From assembly GCF_000986795.1 (NCBI RefSeq), contig NZ_LAYZ01000026.1:84412-148411 (forward strand): a stretch of 64,000 bases of DNA. The letters run 5' to 3'. Shown one piece after another: positions 53,877 to 63,403 of the stretch. The number at the start of each line of letters is the position of its first letter. The first letter of the stretch is position 1. Made by a program: the position numbers and the translations under genes. Source of the DNA: Salinicoccus sediminis (lineage in GTDB: Bacteria; Bacillota; Bacilli; Staphylococcales; Salinicoccaceae). The notes under the pieces were generated by a model. The model was not told where the DNA came from, made no database searches, and saw nothing but the letters and a program-made list of their open reading frames with translations.

Positions 53877-53904
53877 TATGTAATGAATTTTAAGGAGTGG
53901 TTTC

Positions 53905-54807
53905 ATGGGAAGAACGATGGACGAAGTCGCGGGACTGGCCGAAGCGCACGGCCTGGAACTGAACCGGAAAAATTTGGTGGAAAATAATTCAGGACTGGAT
54001 TTCCAGGTGGTCTTCGGATCGGACAGAGAAGATAGGAACTGGGTGTTGAGAATACCGAGAAGGGAGGATGTATTTGTCCGGACGAAGCCTGAGAAGAAGG
54101 CCCTGGACCTGATTGCGCGGAATGTGGATTTTGAAGTGCCTGTATGGGAGATATACGAAGAGGACCTGATTGCCTATCGGAGTCTTGGCGGTGTGCCGGC
54201 GGGGACGATTGACCCGGCAATCCAGAACTATATATTCGAAATCGATAATCAGAATCTGCCTGAAAACTTTACAAGAACGCTTGCCGAAACGATGGCGGAG
54301 CTGCACAGCATATCCCTTGATGAAGCCCGGAAGGCGGGCATAGAGTCCATCGGCCCCGACGGTCTGAGAAAAAATATGAAAGAACGCATGATAAAGGTCA
54401 AGGATCGTTTCGGTGTTTCTGAAGGGTTGTGGGACCGCTGGATGAAATGGGTTGAAACAGATCAATTGTGGCCGGCAGAGACAGGCATGATCCACGGGGA
54501 TCTGCACCCCGGTCATATCATGGTGGACAGTGAATCCAACGTCACAGGACTCATCGACTGGACCGAGGCGAAAGTTTCGGATATATCGAAGGATTTCATG
54601 GGCCATTACAGAGTGTTCGGCGAAGAGGGACTTGATAATCTGACAGCAGCCTATAAGGCGGCCGGCGGCTATCACTGGCCGGGCATGAAAGAACACATGA
54701 TGGAACTCATGTCCTCGTTTTCAGTGGATATTGCAGAATTTGCGATGGAATCCGGCATGGAAGAATATGAAAAGATGGCCAGGAAAGAACTGGGTGTGGA
54801 GGAATAG
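53905..54807 (+). CDS. Macrolide 2'-phosphotransferase-like protein (Mph family)
   Basis: A 300-residue kinase-fold protein of the Mph group, which inactivates macrolides using GTP. Characteristic segments are FGSDREDRNWVLRIPRR, the catalytic MIHGDLHPGHIM and GLIDWTEAKVSDISKDF. It starts after GGAGTGG. The Msr-like ABC-F gene is 42 kb away, so the two might cooperate as msr and mph do in staphylococci. Resistance is inferred only from family. Confidence 0.8.
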   Translation: MGRTMDEVAGLAEAHGLELNRKNLVENNSGLDFQVVFGSDREDRNWVLRIPRREDVFVRTKPEKKALDLIARNVDFEVPVWEIYEEDLIAYRSLGGVPAGTIDPAIQNYIFEIDNQNLPENFTRTLAETMAELHSISLDEARKAGIESIGPDGLRKNMKERMIKVKDRFGVSEGLWDRWMKWVETDQLWPAETGMIHGDLHPGHIMVDSESNVTGLIDWTEAKVSDISKDFMGHYRVFGEEGLDNLTAAYKAAGGYHWPGMKEHMMELMSSFSVDIAEFAMESGMEEYEKMARKELGVEE

Positions 54808-54842
54808 TAAAAACCGGCAGGCATGTTGCCGCCGGTTTTGTA
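54807..54842 (+). terminator. Intrinsic terminator
   Basis: AAAACCGGC pairs with GCCGGTTTT around a GC-rich loop after the mph-like gene. Confidence 0.75.
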
Positions 54843-54860
54843 TCTTTGGAACCATTTAAT

Positions 54861-54875
54861 TGAGAATCGTTATCA
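54861..54875 (+). promoter_or_regulatory. Fur box
   Basis: TGAGAATCGTTATCA matches the 7-1-7 Fur consensus TGATAATNATTATCA at all but two symmetric positions. It lies 58 bases ahead of the flavin reductase gene. Confidence 0.7.
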
Positions 54876-54932
54876 TTTGTTATATACTGATTAACAGTAT
54901 TGATAAAATGATGACGGGGGACTGTATAATAT

Positions 54933-55634
54933 ATGCAAATCCATTGGACAAAGATAAACGAAGTGATTCAGGAAACACCGGAGGTAAGGACGTATATGCT
55001 GGACTGCCCTGACGGGTTCACCTGGGAGGAAGGTTCGCACACGCATCTCGGGCTTGAAGGGTTCAATGCGGGTGAGAAGCCCAATAAGGGGCTGGTCCGC
55101 CATATGTCGATCTCGACACTGCCGGATGAGACATTCATAGGGATTACGACACGTATCCGAAAGCAGCGTTCCGGGTTCAAGGATATACTGGAAGGTCTCG
55201 ATGCCGGCAGTCCTGTGGCAGTATTCAAGACACACTCCAATGTGCCGCTGAAAAGGGAGGATAAAAATATCTATCTCCTTTCCGCAGGCGTCGGGCTGGC
55301 GACGTTCCGGCCGCTTGTCCGGGAATACATGAACCGGCCGGATGAGATGGGGAACCTGTATTCACTGAACATCGATTCCTCAAAAGATTATCTTTTCACA
55401 GATATTTTCGAATCGGCACCGGAAAAGGGTTTCACCTCAAAGTTCGTGGATAACCGGGATGAATATTATGATCAGGTCAGAAAACTTGCTGAAGATAAAG
55501 AGGGCCTGTTCTACGTAGTGGGAAGCGATGCGTTTCTGACAGAGAACATTGCACTGCTGCGCGGGTTGGATATAAAGGCAGAGCAGATCATGCTGGATAA
55601 ACGTGAACATACGGTACAGGAGTTTCTCGGATGA
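54933..55634 (+). CDS. FAD/NAD(P)-binding ferredoxin-reductase-like protein
   Basis: A 233-residue FNR-type oxidoreductase: FAD-binding RHMSISTLPDETF, NAD-binding LLSAGVGLATFRPL and a terminal segment VGSDAFLTEN. It lacks an attached iron-sulfur domain. With a Fur box upstream it probably reduces ferric siderophores or heme during iron shortage. Monocistronic before a bidirectional terminator. Confidence 0.75.
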   Translation: MQIHWTKINEVIQETPEVRTYMLDCPDGFTWEEGSHTHLGLEGFNAGEKPNKGLVRHMSISTLPDETFIGITTRIRKQRSGFKDILEGLDAGSPVAVFKTHSNVPLKREDKNIYLLSAGVGLATFRPLVREYMNRPDEMGNLYSLNIDSSKDYLFTDIFESAPEKGFTSKFVDNRDEYYDQVRKLAEDKEGLFYVVGSDAFLTENIALLRGLDIKAEQIMLDKREHTVQEFLG

Positions 55635-55635
55635 A

Positions 55636-55674
55636 TGAAAAAGGTTCAGATCAACTTGATCTGAACCTTTTTGC
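55636..55674. terminator. Bidirectional terminator
   Basis: AAAAAGGTTCAGATC pairs with GATCTGAACCTTTTT with a six-base loop. Confidence 0.8.
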
Positions 55675-55675
55675 G

Positions 55676-56941
55676 TCACTCGAGATTTTCGAAGAAGTCC
55701 TTGAGTATGAGGACGGCATCCCTGATGTCACTGATATGGCTGAATTCCTCCGGTGTGTGGCTGACACCGCCGACGCTTCTGACGAAAAGCATGGTGATCG
55801 GGTGCTTTGTACCGATGCTCATCGCATCATGGCCGGCGCCGCTCGGCAGGTGGACAGGGATCTGTCCCTGCCTTCTGAAGGATTCCTCCATGCCGGCAAT
55901 CACTTCATCTCTGATGGGTACCGGCATGATGCGTGTGGTGAGATCTATCCGGGCTGTGACGGCAGACTGTTCCGCGATGCTTTCGGCGTGCTTCCTCACA
56001 CCTTCGATGAGCTCGGCCTGCTGGTCCTCATTGATGTCCCTCCCGTCCACGACGAGTTCGACTTCGCCGGGGATGACATTGACGCCGTTCGGGCTGACTT
56101 CCATCTTGCCGACGGTGGCGACTGCGGTCGGGCTCACTGATGTCGCGACTTCCGGCAGTGTCCGGATGAATTCTGATGCCTGGACAAGCGCATCATTCCT
56201 CTGGTGCATCGGTGTCGATCCCGCATGCCCGGCTTCGCCTATGAATGTGACACTCGTCCGCGTCGCTCCCGCAATGCCGCTCACGATGCCGACAGGAAGG
56301 TCTTTTTCCTCCAGCTGTTTCGCCTGCTCGATATGGATTTCCCCGTACATCTTTATGCTGCAGTCCTGGCCTCTTGATGCGAGGAACCGTTTGCGGTCTG
56401 AACCGATATTCCCGAGTACATCATCGATCGTCTGTCCTTCGGGGTCGCGGTATTTGTCCAGTTCATCTTCATCAATCAGCCCCATGAATGCCCGGCTCCC
56501 GGTAAGTCCGCTGTTGAAGCGGCTGCCCTCCTCATCGGAGAAGATGACGACTTCGTAGGAGTGATCCGGTGTATACCCGGCTTCATGCCACAGTTCCGCA
56601 ATCTCGAGCGCTGACAGCACACCCGCCACGCCATCGAAATTTCCGCCGTTCGGTACAGAGTCCAGATGGGAGCCCGCCATCAATACTTCAGAATCATCAT
56701 GGCCCTGGTATCTCCCGAATACGTTGCCGGCACCGTCGGTGCGGACATTCATGCCGATATCCTCCATCCAGCCGGTGACTTTCTCCTTTGCCTCATTTTC
56801 CAGTCCGGAGTAGCCCATGCGTTTTGAACCTTCATCTTCGGTCCGGCCGATTTCGGATATTTCAAGGATCCGGCTGTGCAGTCTCTCGGAAGTTTTGTCA
56901 TCCAGCATCTCCGCTTTCATCTTTTCAAGAAAAGTGTTCAT
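55676..56941 (-). CDS. M20 zinc amidohydrolase (allantoate / N-carbamoyl-amino acid hydrolase group)
   Basis: A 421-residue M20C hydrolase: AGSHLDSVPNGGNFDGVAGV (zinc ligands), FSDEEGSRFN, GEIHIEQAKQLE and GHAGSTPMHQRNDA. It removes carbamoyl or ureido groups from N-carbamoyl amino acids or allantoate. It lies next to DUF554 and the oxoproline operon but on the other strand. The exact substrate is not decided by sequence. Confidence 0.82.
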   Translation of the reverse strand: MNTFLEKMKAEMLDDKTSERLHSRILEISEIGRTEDEGSKRMGYSGLENEAKEKVTGWMEDIGMNVRTDGAGNVFGRYQGHDDSEVLMAGSHLDSVPNGGNFDGVAGVLSALEIAELWHEAGYTPDHSYEVVIFSDEEGSRFNSGLTGSRAFMGLIDEDELDKYRDPEGQTIDDVLGNIGSDRKRFLASRGQDCSIKMYGEIHIEQAKQLEEKDLPVGIVSGIAGATRTSVTFIGEAGHAGSTPMHQRNDALVQASEFIRTLPEVATSVSPTAVATVGKMEVSPNGVNVIPGEVELVVDGRDINEDQQAELIEGVRKHAESIAEQSAVTARIDLTTRIMPVPIRDEVIAGMEESFRRQGQIPVHLPSGAGHDAMSIGTKHPITMLFVRSVGGVSHTPEEFSHISDIRDAVLILKDFFENLE

Positions 56942-56984
56942 TGTCAGATCACTCCTTTTATATTGTAAAAATCATTCATTGGAT

Positions 56985-57719
56985 TCAGAACCAGCCGGTG
57001 AAGAACTGCACCAGCGGCTCCCGATAATACATGATGCTCACGATTGCGACTGTGAAGAGCAGGGCGGGCAGAAGATTCGCCACCCGGATGTTTAGGATGC
57101 CGAGCAGCCGGATGCCGATCGCTATGATCATGACACCGCCGACTCCAGTGATTTCGACGATCAGCTGATCCATGAGGTCCGGCGGCACGAGGCGGTCGAT
57201 CCTTACTGCGAATAATGTAATGATTCCCTGGAATAAAAACACCGGCACCGCCGAGAAGATGATTCCGACACCGAGCGTGGAAGTGAGGAATATGGCGGTG
57301 ATGCCGTCAAGCATCGATTTCGTGTACAGCACTGTATGGTCTCCTCTGAGCCCGCTGTCGAGGGCGCCGACGATGCCGACTGCACCGACGACGAATATGA
57401 GCGTCGCAGTGACGAACGCCTGGGCAACGCCGCCTTCCCTGGCACCGGTCTTCGTTTCGAGCCAGATGCCGAAGCGGTTCATCCTGTCCTCGAGCCTCCA
57501 TCTCTCACCCAGCATGGCACCGAGTGCGATGCTGGCGATGACGATGATGATCCGGTCGGTTTCAAGCGCCATGCTGATGCCGAGGACGATGACCGTGACT
57601 GCAATGCCCTGGAGGACGGTTGTTTTCATCTGTTCGCTGATATTGCGCCAGAACAGTCCGGTGAAACTGCCGGCGGCAATGGCCAGCACGTTGACGATCG
57701 ATCCAAGGAGTGACAACAT
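56985..57719 (-). CDS. DUF554 membrane protein
   Basis: A 244-residue, seven-helix DUF554 protein: LGSIVNVLAIAAGSFTGL at the start and ALDSGLRGDHTVLYTKSMLD in the middle, with IEITGVGGVMIIAIG-like late helices. Function is unknown for the family. ATG 57719 follows AAGGAATC. An upstream frame to 57791 is not used. Confidence 0.75.
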   Translation of the reverse strand: MLSLLGSIVNVLAIAAGSFTGLFWRNISEQMKTTVLQGIAVTVIVLGISMALETDRIIIVIASIALGAMLGERWRLEDRMNRFGIWLETKTGAREGGVAQAFVTATLIFVVGAVGIVGALDSGLRGDHTVLYTKSMLDGITAIFLTSTLGVGIIFSAVPVFLFQGIITLFAVRIDRLVPPDLMDQLIVEITGVGGVMIIAIGIRLLGILNIRVANLLPALLFTVAIVSIMYYREPLVQFFTGWF

Positions 57720-57897
57720 AATGATTCCTTCTTTCCGTTTATGCAGCGATGGATGTCTGCGTATTGAATTTTCCCAATAATTTAAAATCAACTATAACAT
57801 ATCAAAGGTGTCTGGTAGAATTGAATTGTTCAAATATTTAATTTTTATCGTTATAAGTTATACTTTAAGGGACGAATATGCAAAAGAAGGTGAAAGA

Positions 57898-58617
57898 ATG
57901 GAAGTCAGGCAGTATGCGGAAAACGCGCTTACGATATATATGGGCGATGACATCGATGAGGAAGTGAACCGGCGGCTGGTCGAACTGAAGAAGAAAATAG
58001 AATCACTTGATATCGCCGGACTCGGGGAGATCGTCATCTCATATACGAGTCTGATCATCTATTTCGATATTTTCAAAACGGATGCCGGAACGATTGAAGG
58101 GAAGCTCCGGGATATCAATACCGATGCACTGCTCGAGGGTGGATTTGAATACCGGGTGGTGGAGATTCCTGTCTGCTACGGCGGGGAATACGGCCCGGAT
58201 ATTGAAAACTTTGAAGAGAATGGACTTTCTGCAGATGAAGTGATCGACATGCACAGCGGGAAGGAATACCTGGTGTATATGCTCGGCTTCATGCCCGGCT
58301 TCCCGTATCTCGGCGGTCTCGATGAAAAACTGCATAAGGCGAGGCTTGAGACACCGCGGGTGCGTATTCCCGCCGGTTCGGTCGGCATCGGCGGGAAACA
58401 GACCGGCATGTATCCGTTCGAATCCCCGGGCGGCTGGAATCTGCTCGGACGGACGCCGGTCCCCTTATACGACCCGGGGCGTGCGGAACCGATCCTCTAC
58501 CAGGCCGGGGACCGGATTGTATACCGGGCCATCGATGAAGGGGAGTACGAAGACATAAAGGCTGAGATTGAAGCCGGCCGCTATGAAGTGAAAATTGAGT
58601 CGGGGAGTGATGGATGA
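57898..58617 (+). CDS. pxpB: 5-oxoprolinase subunit B
   Basis: A 239-residue PxpB/KipI-family protein, which with PxpA and PxpC opens 5-oxoproline to glutamate using ATP. LVYMLGFMPGFPYLGGLDEK, the VRIPAGSVGIGGKQTGMYP loop and the ESPGGWNLLGRTP motif are present. ATG 57898 after GAAGGTG is preferred. It overlaps pxpC by four bases and heads a seven-gene operon. Confidence 0.9.
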   Translation: MEVRQYAENALTIYMGDDIDEEVNRRLVELKKKIESLDIAGLGEIVISYTSLIIYFDIFKTDAGTIEGKLRDINTDALLEGGFEYRVVEIPVCYGGEYGPDIENFEENGLSADEVIDMHSGKEYLVYMLGFMPGFPYLGGLDEKLHKARLETPRVRIPAGSVGIGGKQTGMYPFESPGGWNLLGRTPVPLYDPGRAEPILYQAGDRIVYRAIDEGEYEDIKAEIEAGRYEVKIESGSDG

Positions 58618-59603
58618 TGGCATTGAAGGTGATGAATCCGGGGCTTTTCACAACGGTCCAGGATATGGGAAGATACGGCCATCAGGCCGAAGGCTTTTCC
58701 CCGGCCGGTGCGATGGACTGGCGGGCGATGATGCTCGCGAATCGGCTGCTCGGCAATGATGAAGGGGCGGCGGTGCTTGAGATGACACTGCACGGCGCCT
58801 CCTTTGAAGTGACAAAGGATGTAACGATCGCCACAGCCGGCGCGGAAATGCCGGTGGCTGTCGACGGCCGGGAAATGAAGACCGCCACGGTGATGCCGCT
58901 GATGAAAGGGGAACAGATATCCTTTGGCGGCGCAGAGCGCGGTGCGCGAACCTATCTCGCTGTGGCCGGCGGCTTCACTGTCCCCGAAGTGTTCGGCAGC
59001 GCCTCGACGCATACGCGGAGCGGCATCGGGGGATTCGGCGGCAGGACACTTGAATCCGGTGACAGGCTGAAAGCGGCCGGGGGCAATGGTGCCTCCGGCA
59101 CGGGGCGGATCAGGGTTTTTGATGATGGCGATGATGTCATCCGTGTGATTCCCGGTCAGCAGTACGACAGATTCAAAGAGAATCTGGATACGTTCTACGG
59201 TTCCGGGTATAGACTTACCAAGGACTGTGACCGCATGGGATTCAGGCTTGACGGCGAAGTGATCGAAGCTGCGGGTGGACACGACGTGCTGAGTGAGCCG
59301 ACGCAGCTCGGCAGCATCCAGATTCCGAAAAACGGCAAACCGATCATCCTGCTGAACGACCGGCAGACCGCCGGCGGATATGCCCGCATTGCCACAGTGG
59401 CGCTCTGTGACATACCGAAGCTTGTGCAGAAACGGCAGGGCGACACGATCCGGTTTGAGGAAATCGGTGTGGACAGGGCGGCGGAACTTTACAAGGCTGA
59501 AATCGGGAAGATCCGGTCAGATGAGTATTTTGAAATCGACAATGATTTCAAGTCCCACAGACGGCCGCTGGCCGGAAAAATTGAAAGTATCATGAAGAGG
59601 TGA
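58614..59603 (+). CDS. pxpC: 5-oxoprolinase subunit C
   Basis: A 329-residue PxpC/KipA-family protein (related to the carboxyltransferase half of urea carboxylase). FTTVQDMGRYGHQAEGFSPA, AMDWRAMMLANRLLGND and TQLGSIQIPKNGKPIIL are typical. It overlaps pxpB and is followed six bases on by accB. In urea carboxylase the same two domains form the carboxyltransferase, which matters because biotin proteins follow. Confidence 0.9.
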   Translation: MMALKVMNPGLFTTVQDMGRYGHQAEGFSPAGAMDWRAMMLANRLLGNDEGAAVLEMTLHGASFEVTKDVTIATAGAEMPVAVDGREMKTATVMPLMKGEQISFGGAERGARTYLAVAGGFTVPEVFGSASTHTRSGIGGFGGRTLESGDRLKAAGGNGASGTGRIRVFDDGDDVIRVIPGQQYDRFKENLDTFYGSGYRLTKDCDRMGFRLDGEVIEAAGGHDVLSEPTQLGSIQIPKNGKPIILLNDRQTAGGYARIATVALCDIPKLVQKRQGDTIRFEEIGVDRAAELYKAEIGKIRSDEYFEIDNDFKSHRRPLAGKIESIMKR

Positions 59604-59608
59604 CGGCT

Positions 59609-60034
59609 ATGGAAATTGAAAAGATCAGGGAATTGATAAAACTGGCGAAAGAGGAAGACCTTAAAGTGCTCCGCGTCGGAGATATGGATACGGAGGTACA
59701 CATAGAGACGAAAGGCGGAAGGGACACTGTCGTGACAGAGCACAGCGGTAAAAACAAGGCTTCTGCGGACGGGGGGCAGGACGGACTGCATACAGTGAAG
59801 GCGACACAGGTCGGCACGTTCTATACGCATAAGGAGGAAAACAGCACGGAGAATTTCGTCGAAGCGGGTGACACGGTGTCAAGCGGTGATCAGATTGGCA
59901 TGATCGAAGCGATGAAAGTGTTCAATGATGTGCTGGCCGATGCCGGCGGGGTGGTTGAGGAGATACTCGTCGGGAACGGCGAAACGGTCGAATACGATCA
60001 GCCGCTTGTAATGCTCAGGCCGAAGGAGGACTAG
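59609..60034 (+). CDS. accB: Biotin carboxyl carrier protein
   Basis: A 141-residue BCCP. The N-terminal helix is followed by a linker and the biotinyl domain, with the biotin lysine in MIEAMKVFNDV. ATG 59609 is set by GAGG, eight bases before it. It is coupled to accC (six bases apart). It is an extra, operon-specific copy of the family, not next to fatty-acid genes. Confidence 0.88.
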   Translation: MEIEKIRELIKLAKEEDLKVLRVGDMDTEVHIETKGGRDTVVTEHSGKNKASADGGQDGLHTVKATQVGTFYTHKEENSTENFVEAGDTVSSGDQIGMIEAMKVFNDVLADAGGVVEEILVGNGETVEYDQPLVMLRPKED

Positions 60035-60039
60035 ACAGT

Positions 60040-61386
60040 ATGAAGAAAGTATTGATCGCCAACCGCGGTGAAATCGCCGTCCGCATCATACGGACGCTCA
60101 GGGAGATGGGTCTCGGGAGCGTGGCCGTCTATTCCACGGCGGACCGGGACAGCCTGCATGTCACGATGGCGGATGAAGCCATCTGCATCGGTCCGCCCAA
60201 GAGCAGCGACAGTTATCTGGACATCGACCGCATGCTCCAGGCGGCGGAAGTCTCGGACGCGGATGCCATCCATCCCGGCTACGGATTCCTGTCGGAAACT
60301 CCAGGGTTTGCACAGCGTTGCGAAGAAGCGGGCATCATCTTCGTCGGCCCGGATTCCGCCATCATGAAAAAGATGGGGGACAAGGCGGAAGCGAGACGGA
60401 CCGTGAAAGCCGCGGGCATCCCGGTCATCCCGGGCAGCGAAGGTGTTGTGGAAAGCATCGATGAAGTGAAGGAAGTGGCGGAAGCTATCGGCTTCCCGAT
60501 CGTCATCAAGGCCGTCTCCGGCGGTGGTGGAAAAGGGATGCGCTTCGTGCATGATGAGCAGTACCTCGAGAAACAGTACAAAGACGCCAGGAAGGAGGCG
60601 AAGAATGCGTTCGGCGACGACCGGATCTATGTAGAGAAATACATTCCGAAAGCGAGGCACATTGAAGTGCAGATCATCGGTGACGGCAAAGGGGATGCGG
60701 TGCATCTCTTCGAGCGGGACTGTTCGATCCAGCGCAATAACCAGAAGCTGATAGAGGAAGCGCCGGCAGCAGTCCTCACTGATGCGACGCGTGCGGATAT
60801 TACGGAGCGGACGGCTGCCGCCATCGGAAAGCTCGGGTATGCCGGTGCAGGCACCGTCGAGTATTTGTATGTGGAGGAAGAGGATGCATTCTACTTCATG
60901 GAGATGAACACGCGGGTACAGGTGGAGCATACGATTTCCGAGATGATCACCGGAATCGACATCATCCGCCTGCAGCTCGAGGTTGCATTGTCCGGCCGGT
61001 TCAATATCCGGCAGGAAGATATAGAGATGAACGGTTTTGCCATCGAATGCCGGATCAATGCAGAGAACCCCGCCAAAAATTTCATGCCGTCTCCGGGCAA
61101 TATCGACCGGCTGCACTTCGGCCTCGGCAACGGTGTGCGCATCGACACCCACGTGTTTCGAGGCTATCAGATCCCGCCGGACTACGACTCGATGATCGCC
61201 AAGATCATTGCACATGCCCCGGACCGCGAAAAAGCCATCAGAAAGATGCGGCATGTGCTCGGGGAAACGGTGATCTCACCGATTGATACGACACTCGATT
61301 TCCAGCATTATCTGATGAACCATCCGAAATATATAGACAATACCGTGGACATCAAGTTTTTGGAACGCAATGGAATCATAGAATAG
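60040..61386 (+). CDS. accC: Biotin carboxylase
   Basis: A 448-residue biotin carboxylase: ANRGEIAVRIIRTLREMG, ATP-grasp loop KAVSGGGGKGMRF, and MEMNTRVQVEHTISEM with catalytic Glu and Arg. It carboxylates biotin on BCCP with ATP and bicarbonate. Together with AccB, PxpB and PxpC it recreates, in separate polypeptides, the parts of a urea-carboxylase-like enzyme. AAGGAGG site. Confidence 0.92.
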   Translation: MKKVLIANRGEIAVRIIRTLREMGLGSVAVYSTADRDSLHVTMADEAICIGPPKSSDSYLDIDRMLQAAEVSDADAIHPGYGFLSETPGFAQRCEEAGIIFVGPDSAIMKKMGDKAEARRTVKAAGIPVIPGSEGVVESIDEVKEVAEAIGFPIVIKAVSGGGGKGMRFVHDEQYLEKQYKDARKEAKNAFGDDRIYVEKYIPKARHIEVQIIGDGKGDAVHLFERDCSIQRNNQKLIEEAPAAVLTDATRADITERTAAAIGKLGYAGAGTVEYLYVEEEDAFYFMEMNTRVQVEHTISEMITGIDIIRLQLEVALSGRFNIRQEDIEMNGFAIECRINAENPAKNFMPSPGNIDRLHFGLGNGVRIDTHVFRGYQIPPDYDSMIAKIIAHAPDREKAIRKMRHVLGETVISPIDTTLDFQHYLMNHPKYIDNTVDIKFLERNGIIE

Positions 61387-61401
61387 AAAGGGAGTATGAA
61401 C

Positions 61402-62160
61402 ATGCTGACAGTTGATCTGAATGCAGACCTCGGAGAGAGCTACGGCAACTACACGATAGGTAACGATGATGAAATCATTCCGCTGATCTCATCGGCGAAC
61501 GTCGCCTGCGGATTCCATGCGAGCGATCCGTCGGTCATGCTGAAGACCGTCCGAATGATCAAAGAAAGCGGGAGCACCGGCATCGGAGCGCATCCGGCGT
61601 ACCCCGACCTGATGGGATTCGGCAGAAGGTATATGGAACTTTCCATGCCGGAAGTCAGGTCCCTCATGTTCTATCAGCTCGGCGCCCTGGATGGGTTCTG
61701 TAGAGTCGCAGGTCTTGAGATGAACCATGTCAAACCGCACGGCGCACTGTATAATGCCACGTTCCAGGATAAGGAACTTGCCAAAACGATTGCCGAAGCG
61801 GTGCGCGATTACAATCCCGGGCTCAAACTGCTGGGGCTCTCCAACCAGAACCTTGTGAAAGCCGGGGAGGAGGCAGGTCTTGAAGTCAGGCACGAAGTAT
61901 TCGCCGACCGCGCCTATGAGGATGACGGCACACTCGTCTCAAGACGCAAGGAAGACGCGATGATCACGGACACGGACGTAGCGGTCGGACGCGTCATCCG
62001 CATGGTCCAAGAAGGCAGGGTCGAATCCATCGGCGGCCGTGACATCGATATCCAGGCAGACAGCGTATGCGTGCATGGTGATGGTCCGAAGGCGCTGGAA
62101 TTTGTCAGCGAGATCAGACGGCAGCTCGGTGAGAACGGGATAGGGATCAAAACGATGTAG
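61402..62160 (+). CDS. pxpA: 5-oxoprolinase subunit A (LamB/YcsF)
   Basis: A 252-residue LamB/YcsF protein: VDLNADLGESYG, NVACGFHASDPS and HVKPHGALYN with metal-binding acids and histidines. It is the subunit that hydrolyses the activated lactam. ATG 61402 is chosen since GGAG lies seven bases upstream; the ATG at 61396 is too close to it. Confidence 0.9.
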   Translation: MLTVDLNADLGESYGNYTIGNDDEIIPLISSANVACGFHASDPSVMLKTVRMIKESGSTGIGAHPAYPDLMGFGRRYMELSMPEVRSLMFYQLGALDGFCRVAGLEMNHVKPHGALYNATFQDKELAKTIAEAVRDYNPGLKLLGLSNQNLVKAGEEAGLEVRHEVFADRAYEDDGTLVSRRKEDAMITDTDVAVGRVIRMVQEGRVESIGGRDIDIQADSVCVHGDGPKALEFVSEIRRQLGENGIGIKTM

Positions 62161-62180
62161 ATTGGAAGGGGTGTGGAAAA

Positions 62181-63392
62181 ATGAATGAAAAACCGAAAAT
62201 AACCGCAGCACAGCGGCGTCTGCTCTTTGGTGCCATCTTCCTGATGGCCACCTCATCCATCGGCCCGGCGTTCCTGACGCAGACGGCCGTGTTTACCGAA
62301 CAGTTTCTGGCAAGCTTCGCTTTTGCCATACTGGCTTCGATCATAATTGACATCGGTGCGCAGCTGAACATCTGGCGGGTGCTCAGCGTCTCCGGCAAAC
62401 GGGGACAGGATGTCGCAAACGACGTTGCACCGGGGCTCGGCCATGCCGTGGCACTGCTCATCGTCCTCGGCGGCTTCGCCTTCAACATCGGCAACGTCGC
62501 CGGGGCAGGCCTCGGCTTCAACGCGATATTCGGATGGGATGTGCGGGTTGGTGCAGCACTGACCGGTGCATTCGCTATCGTCGTCTTCCTTGTCAAGAAC
62601 GGCCGTGCTGTAATGGACGTTGTCACACAGTCACTCGGTGTGCTGATGATTCTCATCACCGCATTTGTCATGATCCGGTCCAATCCGCCATATGGTGAGG
62701 CGGCGCTCCGGGCGATTGCGCCTGAAGAGCCTTTGTCCCTTGTGGTGCCGATCATCACACTGGTCGGCGGCACAGTGGGCGGCTACATTACATTCGCCGG
62801 CGCGCACAGACTGATCGAAGCGGGCATGACGGGGCAGGAGAGCCTGAACTTTGTCAGCAAGGCGGCGAACTATGGCATCCTGACAACGGGCGTCATGCGT
62901 GTGCTTCTATTCCTCGCTGTGCTCGGTGTGGTGGCGACGGGTGCGACGCTCGACCCGGATAACCCGCCGGCTTCCGTGTTCCAGATCGCACTCGGTGACA
63001 TCGGCATGCAGGTGTTCGGTGTCGTGCTCGTTGCGGCAGCATTGTCATCCGTCATCGGTTCAGCCTATACCAGCGCGTCTTTCCTGAGATCTATACACAG
63101 GTTCTTTGATGAACACAACAATACGGTGATCGTCGTGTTCATCGTCGTGTCGACGGTGATATTCACTTTCGTCGGACGCCCCGTGGCGCTGCTCATCCTG
63201 GCAGGCGCCTTCAACGGTCTCATCCTGCCGGTCACTCTTGGTGCGATACTTATCGCCTCCAGAAGGAAGAAAATCGTCGGTGATTACCGCCATCCCGCGT
63301 GGATGATCATTTTCGGTGCCGTCGCTGTAATCATCACACTCATTGCCGGGATCATGTCACTTGAAGGCCTGGCAGATCTATGGAATAGATAG
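62181..63392 (+). CDS. NRAMP-like transporter (YcsG family)
   Basis: A 403-residue protein with about eleven helices of the NRAMP fold. Its start contains ATSSIGPAFLTQTAVF, aligning with the metal-site helix of NRAMPs but without the DPGN metal motif, as in YcsG. Placed after pxpA, it probably imports 5-oxoproline or another lactam or amide and not a metal. Confidence 0.78.
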   Translation: MNEKPKITAAQRRLLFGAIFLMATSSIGPAFLTQTAVFTEQFLASFAFAILASIIIDIGAQLNIWRVLSVSGKRGQDVANDVAPGLGHAVALLIVLGGFAFNIGNVAGAGLGFNAIFGWDVRVGAALTGAFAIVVFLVKNGRAVMDVVTQSLGVLMILITAFVMIRSNPPYGEAALRAIAPEEPLSLVVPIITLVGGTVGGYITFAGAHRLIEAGMTGQESLNFVSKAANYGILTTGVMRVLLFLAVLGVVATGATLDPDNPPASVFQIALGDIGMQVFGVVLVAAALSSVIGSAYTSASFLRSIHRFFDEHNNTVIVVFIVVSTVIFTFVGRPVALLILAGAFNGLILPVTLGAILIASRRKKIVGDYRHPAWMIIFGAVAVIITLIAGIMSLEGLADLWNR

Positions 63393-63403
63393 GAGGATAC
63401 GAA

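Noticed and set aside
59609..61386. Main acetyl-CoA carboxylase genes for fatty-acid synthesis
   Set aside because: They are embedded between pxpC and pxpA, with no fatty-acid genes, so an operon-specific role is more likely.
62181..63392. Manganese or iron NRAMP transporter
   Set aside because: The DPGN metal-binding motif is missing and the gene sits in a 5-oxoproline operon, as for YcsG.
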